Shown: piece by piece, positions 37,180 to 46,115 of the stretch
Layout: each line of letters begins with the position of its first letter
How positions within the stretch are numbered: position 1 is the stretch's first letter
NCBI RefSeq assembly: GCF_902153245.2
Contig: NZ_CABFWF030000018.1
Coordinates: 327,343 to 391,342, forward strand
DNA: 64,000 bases
Direction: 5' to 3'
Source: Pseudorhizobium endolithicum
Lineage (GTDB): Bacteria; Pseudomonadota; Alphaproteobacteria; Rhizobiales; Rhizobiaceae
Program-made: the position numbers and the translations under genes
Notes under the pieces: model-generated
What the model saw: only the letters and a program-made list of their open reading frames with translations
Databases searched by the model: none
What the model was told of the DNA's origin: nothing

Positions 37180-37752
37180 TTACGGACGTTCCGTCGTCCC
37201 GTCCTGATAAACCTCGCCGGACGAGGTGACGATGACCCACGCCCCTTCGCGCTGCTCGATGCGCGCAAGCTTGCTGTTGTCCGGCAGGATCGATCCCACG
37301 CGCACCATGTACATGCCCGAGCCGTCCTGGATGAGGGCGCGGCCATTGGTGACATGCAGTAGCTTGAAGGAACCCTTTCCTGGAAAGGGCTGCAGCTCCT
37401 GCAACTGGCCCCGCTGCTCGTCTTCGCCGAGTGCGGACACGGTCGCCGTGGTAAGCGAATCCGTCGGCTCCGGAGCCACGGGCTGCTCGTCTTCCTGCGA
37501 GTTGTCGGTCATCGCCAGCGGCGAGACGCTCATGACGTTACGCGGCTGTCCCGGCGGCAGGTCCCGGGTATGTTCGAAACTTTCCGTCCGGATGCCGAAC
37601 TTCTCCTCGTTGAAGAAGACGTACCACGGGAAGAAGGCGGAAGCCGCCGCAAGTGCGATCCCCGTGGCCGCAAGCAGCCGGTCACCGAGCCGCGGCGCGT
37701 CCTTCGTCGAGTGATGAAGGTCCCCCGCCTCCTGCATATCGGCCTCGGACAT
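37180..37752 (-). CDS. Conserved rhizobial flagellar-operon membrane protein, unknown
   Basis: This 190-aa protein has a cytoplasmic N-terminus of about 25 residues and one membrane span (about 27-46, LLAATGIALAAASAFFPWYV). An acidic, disordered linker follows. The C-terminal domain (about 130-188) has the pattern LLHVTNGRALIQDGSGMYMV then RVGSILPDNSKLARIEQREG. This domain recalls the small beta-domain of PilP/GspC-type pilotins, which bind ring-forming secretins, but the similarity is by eye. It sits between fliI and flgB, as an unnamed gene does in S. meliloti, so a structural or assembly role in the basal body is plausible. Confidence 0.8.
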   Translation of the reverse strand: MSEADMQEAGDLHHSTKDAPRLGDRLLAATGIALAAASAFFPWYVFFNEEKFGIRTESFEHTRDLPPGQPRNVMSVSPLAMTDNSQEDEQPVAPEPTDSLTTATVSALGEDEQRGQLQELQPFPGKGSFKLLHVTNGRALIQDGSGMYMVRVGSILPDNSKLARIEQREGAWVIVTSSGEVYQDGTTERP

Positions 37753-37755
37753 CCC

Positions 37756-39165
37756 TTATCCCCTCTGTCTGTTGACCGGCGCTGCCGGTGCCTGCGCCGC
37801 GGCGCTTCGCAGGGCAACCGCAAGATCGCCGTAGGCGTCGGCGGCCGGCGGCTCGCCGGGCGTCTGTTTCAGTACCTCGTAGATCACCGGCACCTGCTTG
37901 ATCGCCATGTCCAGATCAGGGTCGCTACCGGGGCGATATCCTCCGATCAGCCGCAGATCCCGTGTCTCTTCAAAACGGTGGATCAGAGCCTTCAGGCGCG
38001 AGACGAGTTTCTCCTGATCCGCAGTCCAGGCCTTTCGGGCCAGTCGAGAGATGGACGCCAGCGGATTGATCGGGGGATAACGTCCCTCCTCCGCCAGGCT
38101 GCGGTCCAGCACGAGATGCCCGTCGAGAATGCCGCGCGTCGAATCCGCGATCGGATCGTTGTGGTTGTCGCCATCCACGAGGATGGAAATGATCGCCGTG
38201 ATCGTGCCGGCGCCCTCCGCGCCCGGGCCTGCCCGCTCCAGGAGCCTCGGCAGCTCGGTGAACACCGAGGCCGGATAGCCGCGTGCGATAGGCGGTTCGC
38301 CGGATGCGACGGCGACTTCGCGAATGGCATGGGCGAAGCGTGTGACGCTGTCGACGATGAAGAGGACGTTGTCTCCCTGATCGCGGAAATGCTCGGCAAT
38401 GGTTACGGCCGCAAGGGGCGCCATCTTGCGCAGCATCGGGCTCTCGTCGCTGGTGGCAACCACCGCGATCGCCTTGGCCATATGCGGGCCCATCGTGTCT
38501 TCGATGAATTCCCGAACCTCGCGGCCGCGTTCGCCGACGAGAGCAATGACGACCTTGTCGAAGGCATCGGCCCGCGCGAGCATGGATAGGAGGGTCGACT
38601 TGCCCACGCCGGAGCCTGCAAACACGCCGAGACGCTGGCCAAGACACAGCGGCGAGAAGATATCCACGGCCCGGACGCCCGTCATGAAGCCTTGTTCGAC
38701 GCGGCTACGGGTCATCGATGGCGGCGCGGTGTTGGAGATCGACCGGCGGACCCTGCCCTTGGTCAACGGCCCGCATCCGTCGATGGGCTCGCCGAGTGCG
38801 TTAATGGTGCGCCCGCACCAGCTGTCGTCCGGCGCCACGCGGAAAGCGCCCTTGCGGATCACCGTGTCGCCGATGCCGATGGGTTCGCCCGGTTCAATGG
38901 GGCACACATAGACGACATCCGGCTCGACGCGGACGACCTCGCCCAGATGAATTCCCGTCGAACTGCGATGAGCGACGAATTCTCCGAGCCGGACATGGCG
39001 GGAGAGACCGGCGACCGTGTAGTGGCCCGCGGCAATGGTGCGCACATGCCCCCCGCGCGCAACGGAAAAGGCCGGATCGGCGTAGCGTTCCGAAATGTCG
39101 GCTAGCTGCGCGAGCTTGCCGCCGGTAATCGTCTGGAGGATGGCCGCCTGGTCAAACATGGGCAT
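37756..39165 (-). CDS. fliI: Flagellar export ATPase FliI
   Basis: This is the cytoplasmic export ATPase, 469 aa. Walker A is GSGVGKST at residues 184-191, Walker B is in DNVLFIVDSVTRFAHA, and the Glu of VGERGREVREF is present. It powers unloading of export substrates with FliH and FliJ at the FlhA ring. ATG 39165 is used (AGGA five bases upstream); ATG 39159 is possible. It follows flgF by seven bases. Confidence 0.97.
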   Translation of the reverse strand: MPMFDQAAILQTITGGKLAQLADISERYADPAFSVARGGHVRTIAAGHYTVAGLSRHVRLGEFVAHRSSTGIHLGEVVRVEPDVVYVCPIEPGEPIGIGDTVIRKGAFRVAPDDSWCGRTINALGEPIDGCGPLTKGRVRRSISNTAPPSMTRSRVEQGFMTGVRAVDIFSPLCLGQRLGVFAGSGVGKSTLLSMLARADAFDKVVIALVGERGREVREFIEDTMGPHMAKAIAVVATSDESPMLRKMAPLAAVTIAEHFRDQGDNVLFIVDSVTRFAHAIREVAVASGEPPIARGYPASVFTELPRLLERAGPGAEGAGTITAIISILVDGDNHNDPIADSTRGILDGHLVLDRSLAEEGRYPPINPLASISRLARKAWTADQEKLVSRLKALIHRFEETRDLRLIGGYRPGSDPDLDMAIKQVPVIYEVLKQTPGEPPAADAYGDLAVALRSAAAQAPAAPVNRQRG

Positions 39166-39172
39166 TCAGGTC

Positions 39173-39907
39173 CTATCGGCTGCCGCCCAGGGTCTTGATG
39201 GCCTCGTCAAAGGTCGCTTCCGTATCCCGCATCAGGGCAGAGATCCCTTCAAAGGCGCGGTTGACCTGGATCAGCTGCGTCATTTCGCTGATGCCGTTCA
39301 CATTCGAGCCCTCGATGTAGCCCTGCACCACGGCGAACTGGAAATTGTCGACGACCGGCTGCGGCTCATCCACCGGGATGATCCCGCTGTTGTCGGCTCT
39401 CAGGAAGCCTTGCGAGATGTCTGCCGAGAACAGCCCCAAGGTCGCGACCGGCTGCCCGTCCTGCATGATGCGGCCGTCGGCACCCACGGTGGGAGGACCG
39501 CCGTTGCGGTTGAGCTGGATGGGAGCACCACCGGCATCGAGCACCGGATGGCCCATCAGCGAGACGAGCTCGCCGGTCTCGCGCATCGTGAACCGGCCAT
39601 CCCGCGTCAGCACCTGCCCGGCCGGGGTATCGATCGCGAACCAGGCATCACCCTTGATCGCGAAATCCAGCGCGTTACCCGTCTGCTGCAACTGCCCTAG
39701 GCGCGTGGAAAGGTAGTCGTTGCCCTGGGTGACGAAGGCCACCTTGGCATTGAGTTCGTTGCGGGTGCTGCTGAGGACCTCGTCGAATTTCACCTCCGTC
39801 GCACGAAAGCCGACGGTGTTCATGTTGGCCATGTTGTCGGCGATCGTGTTCAGGCGACGCTCCAGCGCGATCTGGGACGAGATACCGACATAGAGTCCGG
39901 ATTGCAT
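39173..39907 (-). CDS. flgF: Proximal rod protein FlgF
   Basis: This is a 244-aa rod protein with the N-terminus ISSQIALERRLNTIADNMAN and NTVGFRATEVKF, and C-terminal GSNVNGISEMTQLIQVNRAF. It starts two bases before the stop of the DUF1217-type gene upstream and is co-transcribed with it. Confidence 0.94.
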   Translation of the reverse strand: MQSGLYVGISSQIALERRLNTIADNMANMNTVGFRATEVKFDEVLSSTRNELNAKVAFVTQGNDYLSTRLGQLQQTGNALDFAIKGDAWFAIDTPAGQVLTRDGRFTMRETGELVSLMGHPVLDAGGAPIQLNRNGGPPTVGADGRIMQDGQPVATLGLFSADISQGFLRADNSGIIPVDEPQPVVDNFQFAVVQGYIEGSNVNGISEMTQLIQVNRAFEGISALMRDTEATFDEAIKTLGGSR

Positions 39908-39908
39908 A

Positions 39909-40685
39909 TCATTTGCCTCCGAGTTTCAGTGCATTGATCGAGATGAGAAGATCGGCCGAGATGCCTTGCGTGGACGGAGAGAACAGCGAGACAGCCGACA
40001 CGGGCTCGACCCTGTTCTCCATTTCCCAGAGCGCGGAGAAGCGCTCGAGGAATTTGGAAACCTTTGCGGGATCCTGGAAATCGGCGATATCAACCGCCTC
40101 TTCGATGAACTCCACCTGACGATCGAGGTCGAGCGCGGCGATCTCGTCCGGCAACTGGAGGACGGTGCGCACGACCTCGACCAGGGCGTCGTCCGCCAGT
40201 ATCTCCATCCCCGACTTGATCGAAGGCGCCATGCGTTCGAAGTAGAGCGCCAAACGGACGCCGGGGTTCTCCGCTCCGGCCTCTTCTTCCAGCGTCTGCC
40301 GCTGGAACCGCTCCACGACCCCCTTCTGGGCCTTCTCGAACGAGGTCGCGGAGGAACCGAACGCCTCGAAGTTGAAGGTCTCCGCAAGGGAGGCATAGCG
40401 GCTGTCGGCAAGCTTGCGGGCAAAGGCGTTGTCGTCGGCGACCCCTTCTGTCAGCACCTTGCGGATGAAGGCCTTGGCATAGGCCATGTCCTCCAGCCCA
40501 TGCGCCTTGAGCGCATAGTTGTAGATGCGGCTGTCGGCCATGAAATCATCGACGGATTTTATCCTCCCGATATTGGCCAGGTAGTACTCGGTCTCGCGGG
40601 CGACGTCGGGCTTTTCCGCAACCCGCGCCAGCGAGCCGGGCAGGTCCCTGCTGATCATCGAGTAGCTCGCATAGGTGGTGATCAC
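39909..40685 (-). CDS. DUF1217-type flagellar protein, unknown function
   Basis: This 258-aa, mostly helical, cytoplasmic-looking protein belongs to the DUF1217 group found next to flgF and motA in rhizobia. Visible features are the N-terminal TTYASYSMISRDLPGSLARV and the repeated helical pattern with SRIYNYALKAHGLEDMAYA. The C-terminal FSPSTQGISADLLISINALK resembles the end of flagellar axial proteins. GTG 40685 (GGAG upstream) is preferred; the extension to 40796 crosses the promoter element. It is the first gene of the long rod/ring operon. Confidence 0.8.
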   Translation of the reverse strand: MITTYASYSMISRDLPGSLARVAEKPDVARETEYYLANIGRIKSVDDFMADSRIYNYALKAHGLEDMAYAKAFIRKVLTEGVADDNAFARKLADSRYASLAETFNFEAFGSSATSFEKAQKGVVERFQRQTLEEEAGAENPGVRLALYFERMAPSIKSGMEILADDALVEVVRTVLQLPDEIAALDLDRQVEFIEEAVDIADFQDPAKVSKFLERFSALWEMENRVEPVSAVSLFSPSTQGISADLLISINALKLGGK

Positions 40686-40735
40686 GTTCCGCTCCTCAGG
40701 TCCCGGACGGGCACTGTGCCAATTGGAGCCACCAG

Positions 40736-40756
40736 TAGGGGCAAAGACTTGTGCGA
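40736..40756 (-). promoter_or_regulatory. Putative flagellar promoter element for the DUF1217-flgF operon
   Basis: On the minus strand this reads TCGCACAAG, ten bases, TA. It ends 51 bases before the GTG start at 40685. It forms a divergent pair with the motA element at 40789-40809, the two 5' ends being 33 bp apart. Confidence 0.65.
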
Positions 40757-40788
40757 AGCTGTACCCCGCCCCGCCTCCCCAATCAGCC

Positions 40789-40809
40789 TCACGCAAGCCA
40801 GAGGCCGTA
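40789..40809 (+). promoter_or_regulatory. Putative flagellar promoter element for the motA operon
   Basis: On the plus strand this reads TCACGCAAG, ten bases, TA (TATTTC). It lies 41 bases before the motA ATG. It is the only plus-strand copy and precedes the only plus-strand flagellar operon, so orientation follows gene direction. Confidence 0.65.
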
Positions 40810-40849
40810 TTTCCCGATGGACAAGCTTAATTTCGATGCAGGTACGCGG

Positions 40850-41722
40850 ATGAATATTCTAATCGGAATGGTGATCACGTTCGGCTGTGTTATCGGTGGC
40901 TACATGGCCATGGGCGGGCACGTGGACGTTCTGTTCCAGCCGTTCGAACTGATGATCATCGGCGGCGCCGGCCTCGGCGGCTTCATCGTCGCGAACCCGA
41001 TGAAGGTCGTGAAGGATTCCGGCAAGGCGCTCGGCGAAGTCTTCAAGAACGCCGTGCCGAAGGAGCGGAACTATCTCGACGTCCTCGGCGTGCTCTATTC
41101 CCTGATGCGCGACCTGCGGACGAAATCGCGCAACGAGATCGAAGCACACATCGACAATCCGGAAGAATCCTCGATCTTCCAGACGGCGCCGAACCTCCTG
41201 AAGAACAAGGAACTCACCTCGTTCATCTGCGACTACGTCCGGCTGATCATCATCGGCAACGCCCGCTCGCACGAGATCGAGGCGCTGATGGACGAAGAGC
41301 TGGAGACGCTGCTCCACGACAAGATGAAGCCGTATAACGCGATCTCGCAAATGGGCGACAGCTTCCCGGCCATCGGCATCGTGGCCGCCGTCCTCGGCGT
41401 CATCAAGGCTCTCGGCAAGATCAACGAGTCGCCAGAGGTCCTGGGCGGCCTGATCGGCGCGGCGCTCGTCGGCACCATGCTCGGTATCGTTCTTTCCTAT
41501 TCCGTCTGCACACCGCTCGCCTCGCAGGTGAAAGTGGTGCGCTCCAAGCAGCATCGCCTCTTCATCATCGTGAAGCAGACGCTGCTCGCCTACATGAACG
41601 GCTCCGTGCCCCAAGTGGCCCTGGAATACGGCCGCAAGACCATCTCCAACTACGAGCGCCCCTCGATCGACGCGGTCGAGCAGGAAATGATGAATCCAGG
41701 CGGTGACCACAAGGCGGCATGA
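40850..41722 (+). CDS. motA: Flagellar stator protein MotA
   Basis: This is a 290-aa stator subunit with four membrane helices: two near the N-terminus ([20 protein letters not shown]) and two at about 165-220 ([38 protein letters not shown]). The large cytoplasmic loop carries the rotor-facing charged residues. ATG 40850 matches the family start; upstream in-frame codons overlap the promoter element. It overlaps fliM by four bases. Confidence 0.95.
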   Translation: MNILIGMVITFGCVIGGYMAMGGHVDVLFQPFELMIIGGAGLGGFIVANPMKVVKDSGKALGEVFKNAVPKERNYLDVLGVLYSLMRDLRTKSRNEIEAHIDNPEESSIFQTAPNLLKNKELTSFICDYVRLIIIGNARSHEIEALMDEELETLLHDKMKPYNAISQMGDSFPAIGIVAAVLGVIKALGKINESPEVLGGLIGAALVGTMLGIVLSYSVCTPLASQVKVVRSKQHRLFIIVKQTLLAYMNGSVPQVALEYGRKTISNYERPSIDAVEQEMMNPGGDHKAA

Positions 41723-42675
41723 TGACGACGACTGAAGCCAGGCAGAGCTCCCCGGCTCCCATGGACTACGCCCTTCTCGCAAAGCTGACGGGGGGGCTGG
41801 GCGACCGGAAAACGGTCGAACGGATCGCCGGCGATTTCGGGCGGCTCTATGCCGATTTTCTCCCGGACGTCTTCAACAGCGAGACCGGCATCCCGATCGA
41901 GGTGACCTATACCGGCTGCACCTCCGGGCTCATGACGGACCTGATTACCGATCTCGGCGATACCTTCGCCCTGGCAGATGGCTCACTTCGCAACTGGTGC
42001 GCCAATTTCGTGCTCGCCTGCGGCAACAGCTTCGTCATCGGCCTGATGGAACGCATGCTCGGGGCGCTGCCGGAAACGGTCGAGCAGCCTTTCGAACGGC
42101 CATTGTCCGACATCGAACTCGACCTTGCCCAGATGGTCGTGGGCAAGATGGGCGATGTGCTGAGGTCGGGTGTGAATGCACCGGGCGGCTTCGAGGCGCT
42201 GCTGGAGCGCGCGCACAACGCGGAGGACCGGCCGCAACCCGACGAGGGGATTCCGGCCGAGTTCGGCGTGACCATCCGCATGACGATCGAGCTCGGCAAG
42301 GTCACCTCGGAGCTTGCCCTGGTCATTCCGCAGCGCGCCTTCCTGAAGACGAAGGTCGTGATGCCGAAGGCGAAAGGCCAATCCTCCAAGAGCAAGGAGG
42401 AGTGGCACGAACGGATCAAGGAACAGGTCCGGCGCTCCCATGTGACGCTCCAGGCACGTATCCGCCTGCAACCGCTGACGCTCGGCACGATTTCGCGGCT
42501 CGCGGTCGGCGACGTCATCACCTTCCAGGACAAGAAGGATGTCTCGGTGCAGGTAAGCGCAAACGGCAAGGACATGTATTCCTGCGAACTGGGGCGCTCC
42601 GGCGAGCGCTACACCGTTCGCGTAAAGGACAACATCAGTACGGACGACGAGATCCTCAATCACTTGATGGGCTGA
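41719..42675 (+). CDS. fliM: Flagellar switch protein FliM
   Basis: This is a C-ring switch protein, 318 aa. The middle CheC-like domain (about 45-215) is followed by the C-terminal SpoA domain with [20 protein letters not shown]. It binds CheY~P and contacts FliG. The N-terminus lacks a clear match to the canonical CheY-binding peptide LSQxEIDALL. It is coupled to motA by a four-base overlap. Confidence 0.93.
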   Translation: MMTTTEARQSSPAPMDYALLAKLTGGLGDRKTVERIAGDFGRLYADFLPDVFNSETGIPIEVTYTGCTSGLMTDLITDLGDTFALADGSLRNWCANFVLACGNSFVIGLMERMLGALPETVEQPFERPLSDIELDLAQMVVGKMGDVLRSGVNAPGGFEALLERAHNAEDRPQPDEGIPAEFGVTIRMTIELGKVTSELALVIPQRAFLKTKVVMPKAKGQSSKSKEEWHERIKEQVRRSHVTLQARIRLQPLTLGTISRLAVGDVITFQDKKDVSVQVSANGKDMYSCELGRSGERYTVRVKDNISTDDEILNHLMG

Positions 42676-42739
42676 AGCGGCGAACGGTGATCCGTTCGCA
42701 AGGCAGGTTGACGCAAGTTTCAACGGGAATAATGAGCGC

Positions 42740-43351
42740 ATGGCTACGAAGAAAACACCAGTGACCGAAGATGACGCGGTGCTGTCGGACCTGGCAGGCG
42801 GCGAGCTTGATCAGGCGATCGACGACCTGCGCGGCGTACTGAAGGCCGACAGCGGCGGCGTTCCGGGATTCGATGCCGACTTCGGCAACGTCGGAGGTGA
42901 TCCGGTAGCGGGCGAGATGCCTTCGTTCGGCGCTGAATTCGGCTCGGACCTTGCGGGAACGGGCAACTCCGACTTCGGCAGCGAGTTCGGCGGCGGCGAG
43001 TTCGGTTCATCGGACCTCGGCGGATCGAGCTTCGGCGGATCGAGCTTCGACGAACCCTCCTTCGCCACCAGCGATCAGGAGCCGGGAAGCGCATTGACCG
43101 CCAATCTCGACCTTATCATGGACATCCCGATCGATGTCGAGATCGTCCTCGGCTCCAGCAGGATGCAGGTTTCCGGTCTGATGGACCTGGAGGAGGGCGC
43201 CACGATCGCTCTCGACAAGAAGATCGGCGAGCCGGTCGAGATCATGGTCAACGGTCGTCGAATTGGTAAAGGTGAAATCACCGTCCTGGAGAATGACGAC
43301 ACGCGGTTCGGCGTGAAGGTGACTGAAGTCCTCAGTACGAAAAAAGCCTGA
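42740..43351 (+). CDS. fliN: Flagellar switch protein FliN, N-terminally extended
   Basis: This is a 203-aa C-ring protein. The SpoA domain lies at about 120-200 ([38 protein letters not shown]). The first 115 residues are a low-complexity Gly/Phe/Ser/Glu-rich extension with repeated GGSSF and EFG blocks. E. coli FliN has only 137 aa. A 15-bp tandem duplication encodes two GGSSF units (43018-43047). It lies 64 bases after fliM. Confidence 0.93.
   Translation: MATKKTPVTEDDAVLSDLAGGELDQAIDDLRGVLKADSGGVPGFDADFGNVGGDPVAGEMPSFGAEFGSDLAGTGNSDFGSEFGGGEFGSSDLGGSSFGGSSFDEPSFATSDQEPGSALTANLDLIMDIPIDVEIVLGSSRMQVSGLMDLEEGATIALDKKIGEPVEIMVNGRRIGKGEITVLENDDTRFGVKVTEVLSTKKA
43018..43047 (+). repeat. 15-bp in-frame tandem duplication in fliN
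   Basis: CGGCGGATCGAGCTT occurs twice in a row with no mismatch (43018-43032, 43033-43047). It keeps the reading frame and encodes the repeated GGSSF block of the FliN N-terminal extension. Such perfect short duplications tend to vary in copy number between strains. Confidence 0.85.
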
Positions 43352-43379
43352 TCCCGGTTAGGGACAGAGAGGGAAGACC

Positions 43380-44423
43380 ATGATGGACTTTGACGATTTC
43401 GGTGGCGCTGTTGCCGAGAAGCCGTTGTCCCAAGCCGAAAAGGCAGCCGCCGTGCTCCTGGCGATGGGCAAAGGCGTGGCCGGCAAGCTCTTGAAGTACT
43501 TTACGCAGGCCGAACTGCAGACCATCATCGCGTCGGCCCAGCGCCTGCGCGCCATCCCTCCGGACGAGCTTCTCCTGCTCGTCAACGAATTCGAGGACTT
43601 GTTCACGGAAGGAACGGGCCTCATGGACAATGCCGCAGCGATCGAGGCCATCCTCGAAGAAGGTCTCACGCCGGAGGAAGTCGACGGGCTGCTCGGCCGG
43701 CGTACCGCCTTCCAGGCCTATGAATCGTCCATATGGGACCGGCTGCAGGATGCCGAGCCTGCCTTCATCGGCAAGTTCCTGTCGCGCGAACATCCGCAGA
43801 CAATGGCCTATATCCTGTCGATGCTGCCGTCTTCCTTCGGCGCAAAAGTCTTGCTGCAGCTGCCCGAGAGCCGGCGCGCCGACATCATGAACCGTACCGT
43901 CAACATGAAGGACGTCAGTCCCAAGGCCGCCCAGATCATCGAGAACCGCGTCGTCGAGCTGATCAATGCAATCGAAGCCGAGCGCAACTCGAATGGTACG
44001 GCGAAGGTGGCGGACCTCATGAACGAGTTGGAGAAGCCGCAGGTCGACACGCTGCTCACGTCGCTGGGTACGATCAGCAAGGAAGCCGTCAACAAGGTTC
44101 GTCCGAAGATCTTCCTGTTCGAGGACCTGCTCTACATGCCGCAGCGCAGTCGCGTGCTGCTCCTCAACGACGTCGCGGCCGACATCCTGACGATGGCGCT
44201 GCGCGGGGCCAGCAACGAGATCAAGGAATGCGTGCTGTCCGCCATCAGTCCGCGCCAGCGCCGCATGATCGAATCCGATCTCGCCGTACCGGCTGCTGCA
44301 CTCAATCCGCGTGAAGTGGCGATCGCCCGACGGGCCGTGGCACAGGAAGCCATCCGGCTGGCCAATTCGGGCCAGATCCTCCTCAAGGAGCCCGAAGAAG
44401 GCAGCGACGTCCAGGCGGCGTAG
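43380..44423 (+). CDS. fliG: Flagellar motor switch protein FliG
   Basis: This is a C-ring rotor protein, 347 aa. Armadillo-type domains are present with the EHPQTMAYILSMLPSSF motif (the FliM-binding EHPQ). The C-terminal torque helix DLLYMPQRSRVLLLNDVAAD carries the charged residues that face MotA. The ribosome-binding site is GAGAGGGAAG. It lies 28 bases after fliN. About 150 bases separate it from flhB; I see no gene or clear terminator there. Confidence 0.96.
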   Translation: MMDFDDFGGAVAEKPLSQAEKAAAVLLAMGKGVAGKLLKYFTQAELQTIIASAQRLRAIPPDELLLLVNEFEDLFTEGTGLMDNAAAIEAILEEGLTPEEVDGLLGRRTAFQAYESSIWDRLQDAEPAFIGKFLSREHPQTMAYILSMLPSSFGAKVLLQLPESRRADIMNRTVNMKDVSPKAAQIIENRVVELINAIEAERNSNGTAKVADLMNELEKPQVDTLLTSLGTISKEAVNKVRPKIFLFEDLLYMPQRSRVLLLNDVAADILTMALRGASNEIKECVLSAISPRQRRMIESDLAVPAAALNPREVAIARRAVAQEAIRLANSGQILLKEPEEGSDVQAA

Positions 44424-44575
44424 CCCGGCGGTCAACCTCGGAGGCCGCAGTCGTCTCGCCTGGCGCCGATGTTCGGCGGCAGCAACCCACAGTCTTTTTG
44501 TGGACTCGATTCTCGTCTAGCGCAGCCATGCTGTAGCGTGCTTCCAGCATGATCGATTCGTCGGGATGAGACGTC

Positions 44576-45652
44576 TTGTCAGAAGATAAAGACAGTAAAA
44601 CAGAAAACCCGACCGCCAAGAAACTGACGGATGCGGCGGCCAAGGGCAATGTCCCCTTCTCCCGCGAAGTGCCGATATTCGCGTCGGCGCTGGCCTTCTA
44701 CATCTTTCTCATCTTCTTTCTGCCGTCGGGCGTTGCCGACCTTACGGAAACGCTGAAGGACCTGTTCTCCCAACCGGATCAGTGGCGGCTTGAAAATACG
44801 CCCGACGTCGTTTCGCTGGGCGTGCATCTTGCGTGGGCGGTGGCAGGCTTCCTGGTTCCCGTCATGCTGCTCTTCGTTCTGTTCGGGCTCGGATCCTCCC
44901 TCGCCCAGAACATGCCGTCGATGGTGCTGGAGCGGATTCGACCCCAGGCTTCGCGCATCTCCCCCAAAAAGGGCTTTGAGCGGATCTACAGCCTTCCCGG
45001 ACTGGTGGAATTCCTCAAATCGTTCTTCAAGATCCTGATCGTGTCCGCGATCATGTATTTTGCGTTGCGCGGCGAGTTCTTCGCCACGTTGAATGCAATG
45101 TTCTCCGACCCGCAGGTCATCCTGGTGAAGCTCGACGCCATCGTGCGGAAGATGATGGTGATCATCCTGCTGGCGACGGCGCTTCTGGCAGCTGCGGACG
45201 TGGCCTGGTCCCGTCACCACTGGTTCACCCAACTCAAGATGACCAAGCAGGAAGTGAAGGACGAATACAAGCAGGCCCAGGGCGATCCGCTCGTGAAGTC
45301 CCGCCAGCGCTCTCTGGCGCGCGACCGCGCCCGCCGCCGCATGATGGACAGCGTGCCCCGCGCCACCCTCGTCATCGCCAATCCGACCCATTTCGCCGTG
45401 GCGCTGCGTTATGCCCGGGAAGAGAACGACGCGCCGGTGGTCGTGGCCAAGGGGCAGGACCTGATCGCCCTCAAGATCCGAGAGATCGCCGAGGCAAACG
45501 GCATACCCGTGTTCGAGGATCCCCCACTCGCCCGCTCCATGTTTGCGCAAGTCTCGGTTGATAGCGTCATTCCGCCAGCCTTCTACAAGGCGGTGGCGGA
45601 ACTCGTGCACCGGGTCTATGCCTCCCGGTCGCTCAAGCAACGGACACATTGA
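44576..45652 (+). CDS. flhB: Flagellar export switch protein FlhB
   Basis: This 358-aa membrane protein controls export specificity together with FliK. The N-terminus [19 protein letters not shown] is followed by four membrane helices. The autocleavage site NPTH is at residues 269-272, exactly as in enterobacterial FlhB. The start appears to be TTG at 44576; the nearby ATG at 44566 is in another frame and stops quickly. The rare start may keep expression low. Confidence 0.93.
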   Translation: MSEDKDSKTENPTAKKLTDAAAKGNVPFSREVPIFASALAFYIFLIFFLPSGVADLTETLKDLFSQPDQWRLENTPDVVSLGVHLAWAVAGFLVPVMLLFVLFGLGSSLAQNMPSMVLERIRPQASRISPKKGFERIYSLPGLVEFLKSFFKILIVSAIMYFALRGEFFATLNAMFSDPQVILVKLDAIVRKMMVIILLATALLAAADVAWSRHHWFTQLKMTKQEVKDEYKQAQGDPLVKSRQRSLARDRARRRMMDSVPRATLVIANPTHFAVALRYAREENDAPVVVAKGQDLIALKIREIAEANGIPVFEDPPLARSMFAQVSVDSVIPPAFYKAVAELVHRVYASRSLKQRTH

Positions 45653-45657
45653 GCGCG

Positions 45658-46098
45658 ATGAAAAAATGCGACCACTCTGCGGAACGGGAAAAAATACTGG
45701 CCGAGGCGATCAGTCCGGTGGCAACGGAGCTACGCCTGCTCGATGCCGGTGACCTGATCGCCCTGCTCCGCCTGGAGTGCTACGGGAACCTGGCCGATCT
45801 GGTGTCGTCGGCTGCAGAGCTCTATTTCCATCCGGGCACCGTGAACTTCGGCGCCGGCGGCGAATACGTTCTCGAATGGAGCGGTCAGCCGCAGGTCGTT
45901 CTTGACCTGGAAATCAAGCCGAAGGGCGTCTCTGTGTATGCCCGTCTCACGCTTGCCGACACCCAAGCCGGCATCGAGATCGACCACATCGCGTTCCAGA
46001 GCCCGGCCGAGGATCCGGCGGACAACACCGCCTTCCTCGAACGCAGCTTGCAGGAAGCGCGCTTCGTCCGCACGCCGCCCATGGCGCTCGCCAGCTAA
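45658..46098 (+). CDS. Conserved hypothetical protein after flhB
   Basis: This 146-aa soluble protein has no recognisable domain. The N-terminal half is helical (CDHSAEREKILAEAISPVAT, LIALLRLECYGNLADLVSSA). The C-terminal half looks like a beta-sheet (YVLEWSGQPQVVLDLEIKPK, VYARLTLADTQAGIEIDHIA). It starts six bases after the flhB stop (TTG 45649 would overlap it). The gene occupies the place of an unnamed gene between visR and flhB in S. meliloti. Conservation of place suggests a motility role, but none can be assigned. Confidence 0.75.
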   Translation: MKKCDHSAEREKILAEAISPVATELRLLDAGDLIALLRLECYGNLADLVSSAAELYFHPGTVNFGAGGEYVLEWSGQPQVVLDLEIKPKGVSVYARLTLADTQAGIEIDHIAFQSPAEDPADNTAFLERSLQEARFVRTPPMALAS

Positions 46099-46115
46099 GG
46101 CCGGCGCCCCCTCCC

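Noticed and set aside
40751-40849. N-terminal extension of MotA beginning at 40751
   Set aside because: It would cover both divergent promoter elements and is not part of the MotA family; ATG 40850 matches the usual start.
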